From JBNKWA01 sp050299555 (lineage in GTDB: Bacteria; Pseudomonadota; Alphaproteobacteria; Rhodobacterales; Rhodobacteraceae): a DNA stretch of 64,000 nucleotides. The notes beneath the pieces were generated by a model, which was not told where the DNA came from, did not search any database, and saw nothing but the letters and a program-made list of their open reading frames with translations. The translations under genes and the position numbers were made by a program. Within the stretch, counting starts at the first letter, position 1, and each line of letters begins with the position of its first letter. Below, piece after piece: positions 34,500 to 43,725 of the stretch. The stretch is taken from contig JBNKWA010000016.1 in NCBI GenBank assembly GCA_050299555.1, forward strand, positions 7,025 to 71,024, read 5' to 3'.

Positions 34500-36545
34500 A
34501 TGCGACCATTCGCGGCCCTGCTGCTTCTCTGCTGTGCCGGCTCCGCTGCGGTCGCGGCCGGGCCGCCGTTACCCGTCGACATGGCGCCGGCAGAGCCCAC
34601 CCCGCAGATCGCGGCGAGAATGTTCGGCGTCGCGGAGCCTAGCCTGGAAAGAATCGAGACGGTGCCGCCTGGCTGGCGCATCACCGGGCCGGACGGGCTG
34701 GTCGGCTATATCGCCTCGACCTGGGAGTCAGCCGAGTCCGTGGGTTATTCAGGCCGCCCCATCGACATCTTGGTGGGCATTACGCCCGATGCCCACATCG
34801 CCGGCGCCGAGTTGATGCGCCACGAGGAACCGGTGCTGACGTTGGGCATCTCGACCCAAGATATCGAAGCCTACGTGGACGGCTTTGCCGGGCTGGATCT
34901 GACCCAGGAGCGGGTCGTGGCCTTCGAAGCCCGCTCGGACCTGCCGGATGTCATCGCCCACGCCACGGTCTCGACTGGCGTCATCCGCGACGGCATCCTG
35001 CGCACCGCCCGAACGGTTGCCCTGGGCCGCGGGCTGATTCCTGGAGCAAGCGGCGGCATCGATCGTTTCAGCTTTGCGGCGCGGGACTGGGAGGACCTGG
35101 CGAAAGACGGTGCCTTGACCCACACGATTGTCGAGATGGACCAGGCCAAGGAAGCGCTGGCGGCTGCAACCGTCCCGCTGCCCGACGACGGCACGTTCTA
35201 CGAGATGTGGGCGGCGCTGCTGGACCCGCCGACGATCGGCCGCAACCTTCTCGGCCAACAGGCCTATACCCGCGTTACAGGCAAACTGAATCCGGAGGAT
35301 TCGGCGCTGCTGGTCGCATCGCGCGGCCTGCATTCCCACCGCGGCGTCGACTGGCGGCGTACGGGGGTCTTCGACCGGATCGAGGTCATCCAGGGCAGCG
35401 AAACGCTGGCACTGACCGAAGATGACTTCCTGCGCATCGATCACCTCGCCATCGAGGCTGCGCCCGAGTTGAAGGAAATCAGCGTCTTCCGCCTGCACGG
35501 CCAGAGGTTCGACCCGACGGAACCGTTCCGGATCGAGGTAACGGCGAGCCGGCCGACCGACACGGGCGAGATTTCGATGACCATCCCGCTCGACTATCGG
35601 CTGCCGGGTGAGTTCCTCTTGCCGGCGGACCTGCCCGAGCCCGAGCCCTTGTGGGTAGCGGCCTGGGAGGCCAAGCGAGGCTCGGCCATCGGCGTCGCGC
35701 TGATGCTGACAGCACTGTCCGGCATCCTGTTCTTCCAGGAAGCCTTCGTGCGCCGGCCGAAGCTTTGGCTTTGGGGGCGGTATGCGTTCCTGTCGGTAAC
35801 GCTGGTCTGGCTCGGCTGGATCGCCGGTGGCCAACTGTCGGTGGTGCAGGTGGTGGCGTTTCTGCAGTCGCTGCTGAGCGGCTTCCGCTGGGAGACGTTC
35901 CTGATCGAGCCGGTGATCTTCATGCTATGGAGCTTCGTCGCGCTGGGGCTGCTGTTCTGGGGTCGCGGGGTCTTTTGCGGCTGGCTGTGCCCGTTTGGCG
36001 CCCTGCAGGAACTGACCAATGCCGTCGCGCAGCGCCTTGGCGTGCCGCAGGTGCCGGTGCCCTTCATCGTCCAGGAACGGCTTTGGGTGATCAAGTACGT
36101 GCTGTTTATGGGGATCCTGGCTCTGTCCTTCTATTCCATGCGCGAGGCGCTTGTGCTGGCTGAGGTCGAGCCGTTCAAGACGGCGATCTCGCTACGGTTC
36201 CTGCGCGCCTGGCCCTTCGTCCTTTTCGCTCTCGCGGTTCTTGCGGCGGGTCTCTTCATCGAGCGGTTCTACTGTCGGTATCTCTGCCCGCTGGGCGCTG
36301 CGCTGGCAATTCCGGCCAAGGTGAAGCTGTTCGACTGGCTGCAGCGGCGGCCACAATGCGGGCGCGAATGCCGTCTGTGCGAGGTCAAGTGCACGGTCGG
36401 CGCCATAGACCCGATTGGACGCATCAACCCCAACGAATGCGTGCTGTGCCTGCGCTGCCAGTCGATCTATCACGATCCGGCCACCTGCACGATCCTGAAG
36501 GCCCGGGCCAACCGCGCTGCCCGCGCACCGGGGGGCTCCACATGA
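34500..36545 (+). CDS. nirI: NirI, NosR-family membrane flavo-iron-sulfur regulator/electron donor
   Basis: This 681-residue protein has a signal peptide (MRPFAALLLLCCAGSAAVAA), a periplasmic FMN-binding domain (GRPIDILVGITPDAHIAGAEL; the probable flavinylated Thr is in ATVSTGVIRD) and membrane helices from about residue 400. It has two CxxxCP motifs (FCGWLCPFGALQE and YCRYLCPLGAALA). The cytoplasmic C-terminus has polyferredoxin-like cysteines (CGRECRLCEVKC and ECVLCLRCQ). NirI is needed for nirS expression or activity in Paracoccus. The adjacent ApbE-type gene supplies the flavin transferase. It was distinguished from NosR by its place beside nirS, not nosZ. Confidence 0.9.
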   Translation: MRPFAALLLLCCAGSAAVAAGPPLPVDMAPAEPTPQIAARMFGVAEPSLERIETVPPGWRITGPDGLVGYIASTWESAESVGYSGRPIDILVGITPDAHIAGAELMRHEEPVLTLGISTQDIEAYVDGFAGLDLTQERVVAFEARSDLPDVIAHATVSTGVIRDGILRTARTVALGRGLIPGASGGIDRFSFAARDWEDLAKDGALTHTIVEMDQAKEALAAATVPLPDDGTFYEMWAALLDPPTIGRNLLGQQAYTRVTGKLNPEDSALLVASRGLHSHRGVDWRRTGVFDRIEVIQGSETLALTEDDFLRIDHLAIEAAPELKEISVFRLHGQRFDPTEPFRIEVTASRPTDTGEISMTIPLDYRLPGEFLLPADLPEPEPLWVAAWEAKRGSAIGVALMLTALSGILFFQEAFVRRPKLWLWGRYAFLSVTLVWLGWIAGGQLSVVQVVAFLQSLLSGFRWETFLIEPVIFMLWSFVALGLLFWGRGVFCGWLCPFGALQELTNAVAQRLGVPQVPVPFIVQERLWVIKYVLFMGILALSFYSMREALVLAEVEPFKTAISLRFLRAWPFVLFALAVLAAGLFIERFYCRYLCPLGAALAIPAKVKLFDWLQRRPQCGRECRLCEVKCTVGAIDPIGRINPNECVLCLRCQSIYHDPATCTILKARANRAARAPGGST

Positions 36546-37438
36546 AGCTGACGCGCCGCAGGTTCCTGCTGATTTCGGCCGCCGCGGCAGCACCGAGTGC
36601 AGCGCAGGGCGAGCGGCGCTGGGAATGGCGTGGCGACGCCCTGGGCGCCGAAGCGCGGATCGTCTTGCGGGGCGAACGTGACCGGGCCGAGGCGGCGCTG
36701 AGCGAGGTCGCGGCCGAGATCGAGCGGCTGGAAGCAATCTTCAGCCTGCACCGGTCCGGATCGCAATTGGCGCGGCTGAACCGGGATGGCGCGCTTTCCT
36801 TGCCGGCCCGTGATCTTGCTGCCGCGCTTGAACGCGCCGGGCACTGGCACACCCGGACCGAAGGCGCGTTCGATCCGGCAGTGCAGCCGCTGTGGGATTT
36901 CCTGCTCGGTGATCCGCTGCCTCTGGAGCGGGTCCGGGGAGCGCGGCTGGAGATCCGGCCAGGCCGGATCGCCCTGTCGCCTGGAACGGCCCTGACACTA
37001 AACGGCATCGCGCAGGGGCTGATCGCGGACCGCGTGGCGGAGCTGCTTCTGCGCCGGGGCTACGCCGATGCCACCGTCGACACCGGCGAGATGCGCCTGG
37101 TCGGCCCGGCCTGGCGGCGCCTCGCGCTGCCGGCTGCGAATCGCACCGTGGAACTCGCCGACTGCGCCGCCGCGACCAGCGAGCCCGATGCAGTGCCGCT
37201 GCCTGGGAATCGCCATCACTTGTTCGACCCGCGCACTGGCGCCTCGCCGCGTCACTGGCGTTCAGTTACGGTCATCACCGACAACGCAACGGATGCGGAC
37301 GCACTGTCCACGGCCTTTGCAGTCAGCTCGCGCGAGAGGATAGGGGACCTGGTGCCGGACGGCATGCTGGTGCTGGCAACCGCGGCTGACGGAAGCTGCG
37401 AGCGATTCGGGCGTGCGGGCACAGGCGTGCGGGCATGA
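36542..37438 (+). CDS. nirX: NirX, ApbE-type FAD:protein FMN transferase
   Basis: This 298-residue periplasmic enzyme covalently attaches FMN to a Thr of its target, almost certainly NirI. It has a Tat-like signal (MKLTRRRFLLISAAAAAPSAAQ). Family motifs are RLEAIFSLHRSGSQLARLNR, GAFDPAVQPLWDFL, TALTLNGIAQGLIADRVAELL, HHLFDPRTGASP and the metal-site DNATDADALSTAF. The start overlaps the nirI stop (ATGA) and its own stop overlaps nnrS. The symbol follows Paracoccus usage; nosX is the equivalent in nos clusters. Confidence 0.88.
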   Translation: MKLTRRRFLLISAAAAAPSAAQGERRWEWRGDALGAEARIVLRGERDRAEAALSEVAAEIERLEAIFSLHRSGSQLARLNRDGALSLPARDLAAALERAGHWHTRTEGAFDPAVQPLWDFLLGDPLPLERVRGARLEIRPGRIALSPGTALTLNGIAQGLIADRVAELLLRRGYADATVDTGEMRLVGPAWRRLALPAANRTVELADCAAATSEPDAVPLPGNRHHLFDPRTGASPRHWRSVTVITDNATDADALSTAFAVSSRERIGDLVPDGMLVLATAADGSCERFGRAGTGVRA

Positions 37439-38607
37439 AGCCGGTTCCGGCCATCTTCTCGGCTGGATTTCGGGTCTTCTTCTTGGCCGCCGGCGTCTAC
37501 GCGGTGGCCGCCATGCTGGTGTGGCTGCTGTGGTTGGCAGGGGTGGACCATCTGCCAATGGCGTCGGCGCCGCATCTGTGGCATGCGCACGAGATGATCT
37601 GGGGTTATGCCGGGGCTGTCATTGCCGGTTTCTTCCTGACCGCGGTGCCGAACTGGACCGGCGTACCGCCTGCGGGGGCGCGTTTCGTCGCGCTTGCGGC
37701 AGCGCTGTGGCTTGCCGGTCGGGGGGCGATGTGGTTCTCGGGCTCATTGCCGGCGTTGGCTGTGGCGGTCGTGGATCTGGCCTTCCTTCCGATCATTGCC
37801 ATTCAGGTGCTGGGCCAGCTTCGGAGCAAGCCAAAACCCCAGAACCTGATGATGGTGGCGCTGCTGGCCTTGCTCTGGATCGGGGATCTGCTGCTGCAGG
37901 TCGAGTGGATGGGACTCGGCGCGGCGGGAGAGACCGGCATCAGGGCCGGCCTCCTGACACTCGCCGCCATGATCTGCGTGATCGGCGGTCGCGTAACCCC
38001 AGCATTCACTCGCAATGCCATGGCAGCCGCAGGTGCCAAGAGCGCAGAGCCAACAAGCCATAGACCACTCGAGATCACTACCGTGGTCGCTGCCATGGCC
38101 CTGCCGCTGCTGCTTCTGTTTGGAGCGCCCGCGGCCTTGTCAGGCGCGGCGGCGCTGCTTGCCGGAACCGGCCAGGCCCTGAGGCTGGCCGGCTGGCGCG
38201 GCAGCTGGACGCTGGGCAAGCCTATTCTTTGGAGTCTGCATCTGGCCGGAATAATGCTCGCGGTGGGTTACATCGCACTGGGCCTGGCCGAGTTCGGCAT
38301 AATGGGCGAACTTGTGGCGCTGCATCTGATCGGCATTGGCGCTGTCGGCGGCATGACTCTCGCAGTGATGAGCCGCGCTGTCCTGGGGCATACTGGCCGA
38401 CCGCTGATTGCGCCGCAGCCAATCGCAATCGCCTACTGCCTCGTGGCCAGCGCAGCCATCCTGCGCGCTGTCGGCACCGGGCTGGAAGCATCCGCCTATC
38501 TCGGCATGGTGATTGCTTCGGGCTTGCTCTGGTCGCTGGCTTTTGCCCTTTTCGTCATATCTATCTGGCATCCGGTGACCGAGCCGGCCCCAGGTCACGT
38601 TCGGTAA
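37435..38607 (+). CDS. nnrS: NnrS family heme-copper membrane protein
   Basis: This 390-residue protein has about twelve membrane helices. Diagnostic segments are ILFAGFR-like SAGFRVFFLAAGVYA at the start, HLWHAHEMIWGYAGAVIAGFFLTAVPNW with conserved histidines, and GRVTPAFTRNAM. NnrS binds heme and copper and protects cells against nitrosative stress during NO formation. It is coupled to nirX by a four-base overlap. Confidence 0.92.
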   Translation: MKPVPAIFSAGFRVFFLAAGVYAVAAMLVWLLWLAGVDHLPMASAPHLWHAHEMIWGYAGAVIAGFFLTAVPNWTGVPPAGARFVALAAALWLAGRGAMWFSGSLPALAVAVVDLAFLPIIAIQVLGQLRSKPKPQNLMMVALLALLWIGDLLLQVEWMGLGAAGETGIRAGLLTLAAMICVIGGRVTPAFTRNAMAAAGAKSAEPTSHRPLEITTVVAAMALPLLLLFGAPAALSGAAALLAGTGQALRLAGWRGSWTLGKPILWSLHLAGIMLAVGYIALGLAEFGIMGELVALHLIGIGAVGGMTLAVMSRAVLGHTGRPLIAPQPIAIAYCLVASAAILRAVGTGLEASAYLGMVIASGLLWSLAFALFVISIWHPVTEPAPGHVR

Positions 38608-38633
38608 TGAAAGGCAACCAAGGGAGACTATCC

Positions 38634-39017
38634 ATGCAGATGCGTATCAAAGCGGCCATTGTTCTGGCGGCCCTGTCCGCCATGGCGGCACCGGCACTGG
38701 CCGAAGGCGATGCCGCGGCGGGCGAGAAGGTGTTCAACAAGTGCAAGGCCTGCCATCAGGTCGGACCGGATGCCGCCAACCGCGTCGGGCCGAGGCTTAC
38801 CGGTATCGTCGGCCGTCCGACTGCTTCGATCGAAGATTTCAAATATTCCGATGCGATGCTGGCCAAGAAGGACGAGGGGATGGTCTGGGACGAAGAAGCC
38901 CTGGAGGCCTATCTGGCCGATCCCAAGGGCTTCATCCCAGGCAACAAGATGAGCTTCTCCGGCCTTCGCAAGGAAGAGGAAATCGAGAACATCATCGCCT
39001 TCCTCGCCACCCAGTAG
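38634..39017 (+). CDS. Soluble class I cytochrome c (c2/c550 type)
   Basis: This 127-residue periplasmic protein has a signal peptide (MQMRIKAAIVLAALSAMAAPALA) and a start after AGGGAG; a longer upstream frame overlaps nnrS and was rejected. Heme attaches at C37-K-A-C40-H41, and the sixth ligand is Met106 in GNKMSFSGLR. It is short like mitochondrial-type c2 rather than the extended Paracoccus c550. Lying between nirI-nirX-nnrS and norCB, it is the likely electron shuttle from the bc1 complex to NirS and NorC. Confidence 0.9.
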   Translation: MQMRIKAAIVLAALSAMAAPALAEGDAAAGEKVFNKCKACHQVGPDAANRVGPRLTGIVGRPTASIEDFKYSDAMLAKKDEGMVWDEEALEAYLADPKGFIPGNKMSFSGLRKEEEIENIIAFLATQ

Positions 39018-39076
39018 GCTCCAAGATGCGGACCGGGTCGGCTCAAGCCGGCCCGGTGACGCTCTAACGTCGCAAT

Positions 39077-39093
39077 CTTGACTTTCGTTAAGG
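39077..39093 (+). promoter_or_regulatory. Candidate NnrR/Dnr binding site upstream of norC
   Basis: The 17 bases CTTGACTTTCGTTAAGG are identical to those at 34432-34448, in the same orientation. The TTGAC-N4-GTTAA centre lies about 66 bases before the norC start codon. This is a typical place for activation by an NO-responsive Crp/Fnr regulator such as the one at 45119-45829. Confidence 0.78.
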
Positions 39094-39150
39094 TCGCGGC
39101 GGCGACGACAGCGCAAGGTCCCGACGAGAAAACGTCAACCGGGGGACGCC

Positions 39151-39603
39151 ATGCGCGAAGTCCTGACGAAATCACAGGCCCGCAACATCTTTTTCGGCGG
39201 ATCGCTGTTCTTCGTCGTCATCTTCCTTGGCCTGTCGCTGCACAGCCACAGCTACATCGTCAACACCTCGACGGACAAAGAGGGCCTGACCGAAGCGGTG
39301 GCCAACGGCAAGCATGTCTGGGAACGGCACGCCTGCATCAATTGCCACACCATCTTGGGCGAAGGCGCCTATTTCGCGCCCGAGCTCGGAAACGTCATGA
39401 CCCGCTGGGGCGTCGCCGACGACCCGGAGGCGGCATTCGAGGTGACCAAGGCCTGGATGGAAGCCCAGCCCAGCGGCATCGAGGGCCGGCGCCAGATGCC
39501 GCAGTTCAACCTGTCCGACGAGGACATCCGCAACCTTACGGAGTTCCTGCTCTGGACCAACCGCATCAAAACCCAGGGCTGGCCGCCGAACGAAGCAGGC
39601 TGA
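39151..39603 (+). CDS. norC: Nitric oxide reductase cytochrome c subunit
   Basis: This 150-residue membrane-anchored cytochrome has an N-terminal helix (ARNIFFGGSLFFVVIFLGLSL), a heme c site C62-I-N-C65-H66 in HACINCHTILGEGAYFAPELGNV, and an axial Met116 in RRQMPQFNLSDEDI. It passes electrons to NorB. The start follows GGGGGA. It is the first gene of norCBQDEF, downstream of the conserved regulator site. Confidence 0.96.
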   Translation: MREVLTKSQARNIFFGGSLFFVVIFLGLSLHSHSYIVNTSTDKEGLTEAVANGKHVWERHACINCHTILGEGAYFAPELGNVMTRWGVADDPEAAFEVTKAWMEAQPSGIEGRRQMPQFNLSDEDIRNLTEFLLWTNRIKTQGWPPNEAG

Positions 39604-39614
39604 GGAGCACGCCG

Positions 39615-40979
39615 ATGAAATACGAAACCCAGAGAATTGCCTACTGGTACTTCCTCGCCGCGATGGTGCTGTTTGCAGTGCAGGTTCTCGGCGGTTTGCT
39701 GGCAGGCTGGATCTACGTGTCGCCAAACACGCTGAGCACACTTCTTCCCTTCAACATCGTCAGGATGCTGCACACCAACAGCCTGGTGGTGTGGCTGCTT
39801 CTCGGCTTCATGGGAGCGGCCTATTTCATCCTGCCCGAGGAGGCCGAGCGCGAGATCTATTCGCCGCAGATCGCGTACTTGCAGCTGATCATCCTGCTGG
39901 CGGGCACTCTGGGCGTGGTCCTGACATATGTCTTCAACCTGTTCGAGGGTAACTTGCTCCTCGGCAAGCAGGGCCGCGAGTTCCTCGAGCAGCCGCTGTG
40001 GGTGAAGATCGGCATCGTGGTTGCGGCGCTGATGTTCCTCTACAACGTCACCATGACCTCGCTTTCGGGGCGGAAGACAGCGGTGACGAACGTGCTGCTG
40101 ATCGGCCTCTGGGGGTTGGCGCTTCTGTTCCTGTTCGCCTTCTACAACCCGTCGAACCTGAGCCTCGACAAGCAATACTGGTGGTACGTCGTGCATCTCT
40201 GGGTCGAGGGAGTCTGGGAGCTGATCATGGCCTCGGTCCTCGCGTTCCTGATGCTGAAGCTGACCGGTGTCGACCGCGAAGTCGTCGAGAAATGGCTCTA
40301 CGTCATCGTCGCCCTGTCGCTCTTTTCGGGCATCCTCGGCACCGGGCACCATTATTACTGGATCGGCACCCCGGCCTACTGGCAGTGGATCGGCTCGATC
40401 TTCTCGTCGCTGGAGGTGATCCCGTTCTTTGCCATGATGGCCTTCGCATTCGTCATGGTCTGGAAGGGCCGTCGCGACCACCCGAACAAGGCAGCACTGC
40501 TTTGGTCACTGGGCTGCGCCACACTGGCCTTCTTCGGCGCCGGGGTCTGGGGTTTCCTGCACACGCTTCATGGCATCAACTACTACACCCATGGCACCCA
40601 GATAACCGCGGCGCACGGGCATCTAGCCTTCTTCGGTGCCTATGTGTCGCTGAACCTCGCAATGTTCACCTATGCCATGCCGATCCTGAAGAACCGCGAC
40701 CCCTACAACCAGGTGATGAACATGGGGTCGTTCTGGCTGCTGACCGGGGGCATGTGCTTCATGACCTTCACCCTGACCTTCGCAGGAACGGTGCAGACCC
40801 ACATGCAGCGGGTTCTGGGAGAAAACTACATGGACGTGCAGGACCAGCTCGCGGTGTTCTACTGGATGCGCTTCGGCGCGGGTACCGTCGTTGTGCTGGG
40901 GGCGCTGGTGTTCATCTATGCTGTGCTGGCGCCGCGCCGTGAAATCATCTCGGTCGAGCCCACCGTGGCGGCGGAGTAG
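39615..40979 (+). CDS. norB: Nitric oxide reductase catalytic subunit
   Basis: This 454-residue, twelve-helix subunit reduces 2 NO to N2O at a heme b3-FeB site. The start MKYETQRIAYWYF follows GAGGAG 11 bases after norC; the longer frame overlaps norC. Residues aligned by spacing to the Pseudomonas enzyme are: heme b His53 and His336, heme b3 His334, FeB His194, His245 and His246, and Glu198 (HLWVEGVWE, GTGHHYYWIG, AAHGHLAFFGA). It is the short cytochrome-c-dependent cNOR, since norC is adjacent. Confidence 0.97.
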   Translation: MKYETQRIAYWYFLAAMVLFAVQVLGGLLAGWIYVSPNTLSTLLPFNIVRMLHTNSLVVWLLLGFMGAAYFILPEEAEREIYSPQIAYLQLIILLAGTLGVVLTYVFNLFEGNLLLGKQGREFLEQPLWVKIGIVVAALMFLYNVTMTSLSGRKTAVTNVLLIGLWGLALLFLFAFYNPSNLSLDKQYWWYVVHLWVEGVWELIMASVLAFLMLKLTGVDREVVEKWLYVIVALSLFSGILGTGHHYYWIGTPAYWQWIGSIFSSLEVIPFFAMMAFAFVMVWKGRRDHPNKAALLWSLGCATLAFFGAGVWGFLHTLHGINYYTHGTQITAAHGHLAFFGAYVSLNLAMFTYAMPILKNRDPYNQVMNMGSFWLLTGGMCFMTFTLTFAGTVQTHMQRVLGENYMDVQDQLAVFYWMRFGAGTVVVLGALVFIYAVLAPRREIISVEPTVAAE

Positions 40980-40982
40980 CGC

Positions 40983-41786
40983 GTGGATGGTTCATTGGCC
41001 GAAGTGAAGCCCGAGGTGCCCTTCTACCTGGCCAAGGGTGACGAGTGCACGATCTTCACCACGGCCCATGCGCACGGGCTACCACTGCTCCTGAAGGGGC
41101 CTACCGGTTGCGGCAAGACGCGTTTCGTTGCCCATATGGCGGCGCGGCTGGGGCGACCGCTCTATACCGTTGCCTGCCATGACGACCTTGCGGCGGCCGA
41201 CCTGATCGGCCGCTATCTTCTGAAGGGCGGCGAGACGGTCTGGGTCGATGGGCCGCTGACCCGCGCCGTGCGCGAGGGTGCGATCTGCTATCTCGACGAG
41301 GTGGTGGAGGCCCGAAAGGACGTGACCGTGGTCCTGCATCCGCTGACAGACGACCGTCGCATCCTTCCGATCGACCGAACCGGCGAGACATTGGAGGCGA
41401 CGCCGGGGTTCATGCTGGTGGCATCCTACAACCCCGGCTACCAGAATATTCTGAAGACGCTGAAACCCTCGACCCGCCAGCGGTTCCTTGCCATCGAGTT
41501 CGACTTTCCGGCACCCGAACGCGAGGCCGAGATCGTCGCCGCCGAAAGCGGCCTCGGCGAAGCAAGGGTCGCGGCGCTGGTGAGGTTGGCGGGCAAGCTG
41601 AGGGCACTCAGGGGGCAGGACCTCGAGGAGGGCGTCTCGACTCGGCTGGTGGTCTATGCCGCCACACTGATCGAAGCCGGCATGCCCATGGAGCGGGCGA
41701 TCCGGGTCGCCATGATCGAGCCTCTGACGGACGACGAGGACATCCGGCGCGGCCTGCTCGACCTGGTGGCCGCGGTCATCGGCTGA
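40983..41786 (+). CDS. norQ: NorQ, MoxR-type AAA+ ATPase for NOR activation
   Basis: The 267-residue product has a GTG start three bases after the norB stop. Walker A is LKGPTGCGKTRFV, Walker B ICYLDEVVEARKD, and sensor/arginine-finger segments are LVASYNPGYQ and LKPSTRQRFLAIEF. NorQ with NorD inserts the non-heme FeB into NorB. Length and operon place are standard. Confidence 0.95.
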   Translation: MDGSLAEVKPEVPFYLAKGDECTIFTTAHAHGLPLLLKGPTGCGKTRFVAHMAARLGRPLYTVACHDDLAAADLIGRYLLKGGETVWVDGPLTRAVREGAICYLDEVVEARKDVTVVLHPLTDDRRILPIDRTGETLEATPGFMLVASYNPGYQNILKTLKPSTRQRFLAIEFDFPAPEREAEIVAAESGLGEARVAALVRLAGKLRALRGQDLEEGVSTRLVVYAATLIEAGMPMERAIRVAMIEPLTDDEDIRRGLLDLVAAVIG

Positions 41787-41793
41787 GGTGGCC

Positions 41794-43725
41794 ATGGCCA
41801 GCCTCGAAATCGAACCCTGGGAGCCCGAAGAGACGGTCGGCAAGCTTTGGCATGCCCTCGCCAGCGGGCTGGACGCACCGCTCGTGCACGAGGCCGAGCA
41901 GGTGCGACTGGACGAGGTAGGCGCGCGCCTCGCGATCCTTTTCCGTGGCCTGGGGGGTGATCCCGCGGTAGAACTGCGCCCTGCCCCGGTGCTACCCTCG
42001 CCTCACCGCCTGTCGCGGCGCCGGAAGCTCGGCACCGCGGTCGAGCGTCTGGCCCGGGCGAGCTTTGACGGCGTCGCGCTGAGGCTGCCGCCGGAATTGG
42101 CCGTGCTGCCGGACCGGGGCGGGAATACCGCGCTTTATCTCTGGCTCGCCGCATCCGCCGCTCACGCGGCACACGCGGCGGAAGCGGAGGACCCTCTTCA
42201 GCGCGACCTCGCCGCGATCGCCGCCGCCGTGGCGACGACGCGCGCGACGCTGGAGGCCGCGCCGGGGCTGGCCCGGCTGCATCGTGGGCTGAGCGCGGCG
42301 ACTCTGGCGCTGCGCCGACTGCGATCCCTGCCGCGGCAGGAGCGGGCTGTGGAAGCGACGATCCGTACCCTTTTGGGTGGCGAGGACCCGCGCGACGCGC
42401 TAGCCCGCGACATGCTGGCAGCGGTAGAGACTGGCGCGATCGCGGCGTTCACCGCCGAGCGTGCATATCGCCCTTTCGAGCCGGTGCCGCTCTGGCTCGA
42501 CGCCGGCGACCGCCCGCCCAACGAGACGGTTGCCGAGGACGAGGCAGGCCCCGGGTCCGCGGCCGAGGAAGGCGGTGAGGTAAGCCGCAGGGCGCGGCGC
42601 CGCAAGTCCGATCAGGCCGAGCGCCGCGACAGCCTGATCCTGCACAAGTTCGAGGCGATCTTGTCTTTCGCCGACTTCCTGAACCTCAACCGCCGGGTCG
42701 ACGACGATGATGCGGACGCGGCGAAGAAGGCCGCCGACGACATGGACGAGATTGCGCTGGGCCAGGTCTCGAAGACGCCGGCCACCCGCCTGAAGCTGCA
42801 CCTCGACCTGTCGCCGTCTGAGGCGGAGCGAGAGCGCCTGTCGGGGGCCGACCTCTATCCCGAATGGGATCACCGCGCGGGCGCGTACCTGCCCGACCAT
42901 TGCCGGGTCCTGTCGAGCCTGGCCGAGCCTATTGAGGTGCCATCTCGGCGCGATCCGGCTGAGCAGCGGCGCATCCGCGCCGTCCGCCGGCAGTTCGGGG
43001 CGTTGCGGCCAAGGCGGGTAATGTTGCCTGGCCAGACCGACGGCGAGACACTGGATATTGACGCGGCAGTGCGCAGCGCGGCCGAGATGCGCGCCTCAGG
43101 CCGCGGCAGCGATCGCATCTGGCGCGCCACCCGCTGCGAGGAGCGGGACCTTGCGGTATCGATCCTGTTCGACGCGTCGCGCTCGACCGAAAGTGCCGTG
43201 ACCGGGCGGGCGGTGATCGAAGTCGCCCGCGAGGCCCTGACGGCCCTGGCCTGGGGGCTGACCGAGGTGGGCGACGATTGCGCCATCCACGCATTCTCGT
43301 CACTCAGGCGCGCTCGGGTCTTCGTACAGGCCTGCAAGGGCTTCCGCGAGCCGATGGGCACGATGGTCGAGGCCAGGATCGCCGGGCTCCGCCCCGGTCA
43401 CTATACCCGCCTAGGCGCCGCGCTGCGCCACGTCTCGGCCGAACTGGCGCGGCAACCCCGGCAAAGGCGGCTGCTGATCGTCATCACCGACGGCAAACCG
43501 AACGACCTCGACCACTACGAAGGCCAGCACGGGATCGAGGACAGCCGCATGGCGATCCGAGAAGCGCGCCGCACAGGGCAAGCCGTGTTCGGCATCGCCG
43601 TGGACGCCCGGTCGCGGGCCTGGTTTCCGCGCATCTTCGGCCGGGGCGGGTTCGCAGTCATACCCGATCCCGACCGGCTGACGGCGGCCCTGCCCGGCAT
43701 CTACCGGCACCTTGTCGGCGCATGA
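41794..43725 (+). CDS. norD: NorD, von Willebrand A-domain NOR activation protein
   Basis: This 643-residue protein starts at the ATG at 41794, five bases after GAGG; a GTG at 41788 is too close to that site. A large helical N-terminal part is followed by an acidic/basic linker around residues 250-285 and a C-terminal VWA domain with the MIDAS motif DASRST in LAVSILFDASRSTESAV, then ITDGKPNDLDHYEG. It is the partner of NorQ in NOR maturation. Its stop overlaps the norE start (ATGA). Confidence 0.93.
   Translation: MASLEIEPWEPEETVGKLWHALASGLDAPLVHEAEQVRLDEVGARLAILFRGLGGDPAVELRPAPVLPSPHRLSRRRKLGTAVERLARASFDGVALRLPPELAVLPDRGGNTALYLWLAASAAHAAHAAEAEDPLQRDLAAIAAAVATTRATLEAAPGLARLHRGLSAATLALRRLRSLPRQERAVEATIRTLLGGEDPRDALARDMLAAVETGAIAAFTAERAYRPFEPVPLWLDAGDRPPNETVAEDEAGPGSAAEEGGEVSRRARRRKSDQAERRDSLILHKFEAILSFADFLNLNRRVDDDDADAAKKAADDMDEIALGQVSKTPATRLKLHLDLSPSEAERERLSGADLYPEWDHRAGAYLPDHCRVLSSLAEPIEVPSRRDPAEQRRIRAVRRQFGALRPRRVMLPGQTDGETLDIDAAVRSAAEMRASGRGSDRIWRATRCEERDLAVSILFDASRSTESAVTGRAVIEVAREALTALAWGLTEVGDDCAIHAFSSLRRARVFVQACKGFREPMGTMVEARIAGLRPGHYTRLGAALRHVSAELARQPRQRRLLIVITDGKPNDLDHYEGQHGIEDSRMAIREARRTGQAVFGIAVDARSRAWFPRIFGRGGFAVIPDPDRLTAALPGIYRHLVGA

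Noticed and set aside
34500..36545. Calling this gene nosR
   Set aside because: The NosR/NirI families share architecture, but the gene is divergent from nirS with nirX and nnrS following and no nosZ nearby, so NirI is the better name.
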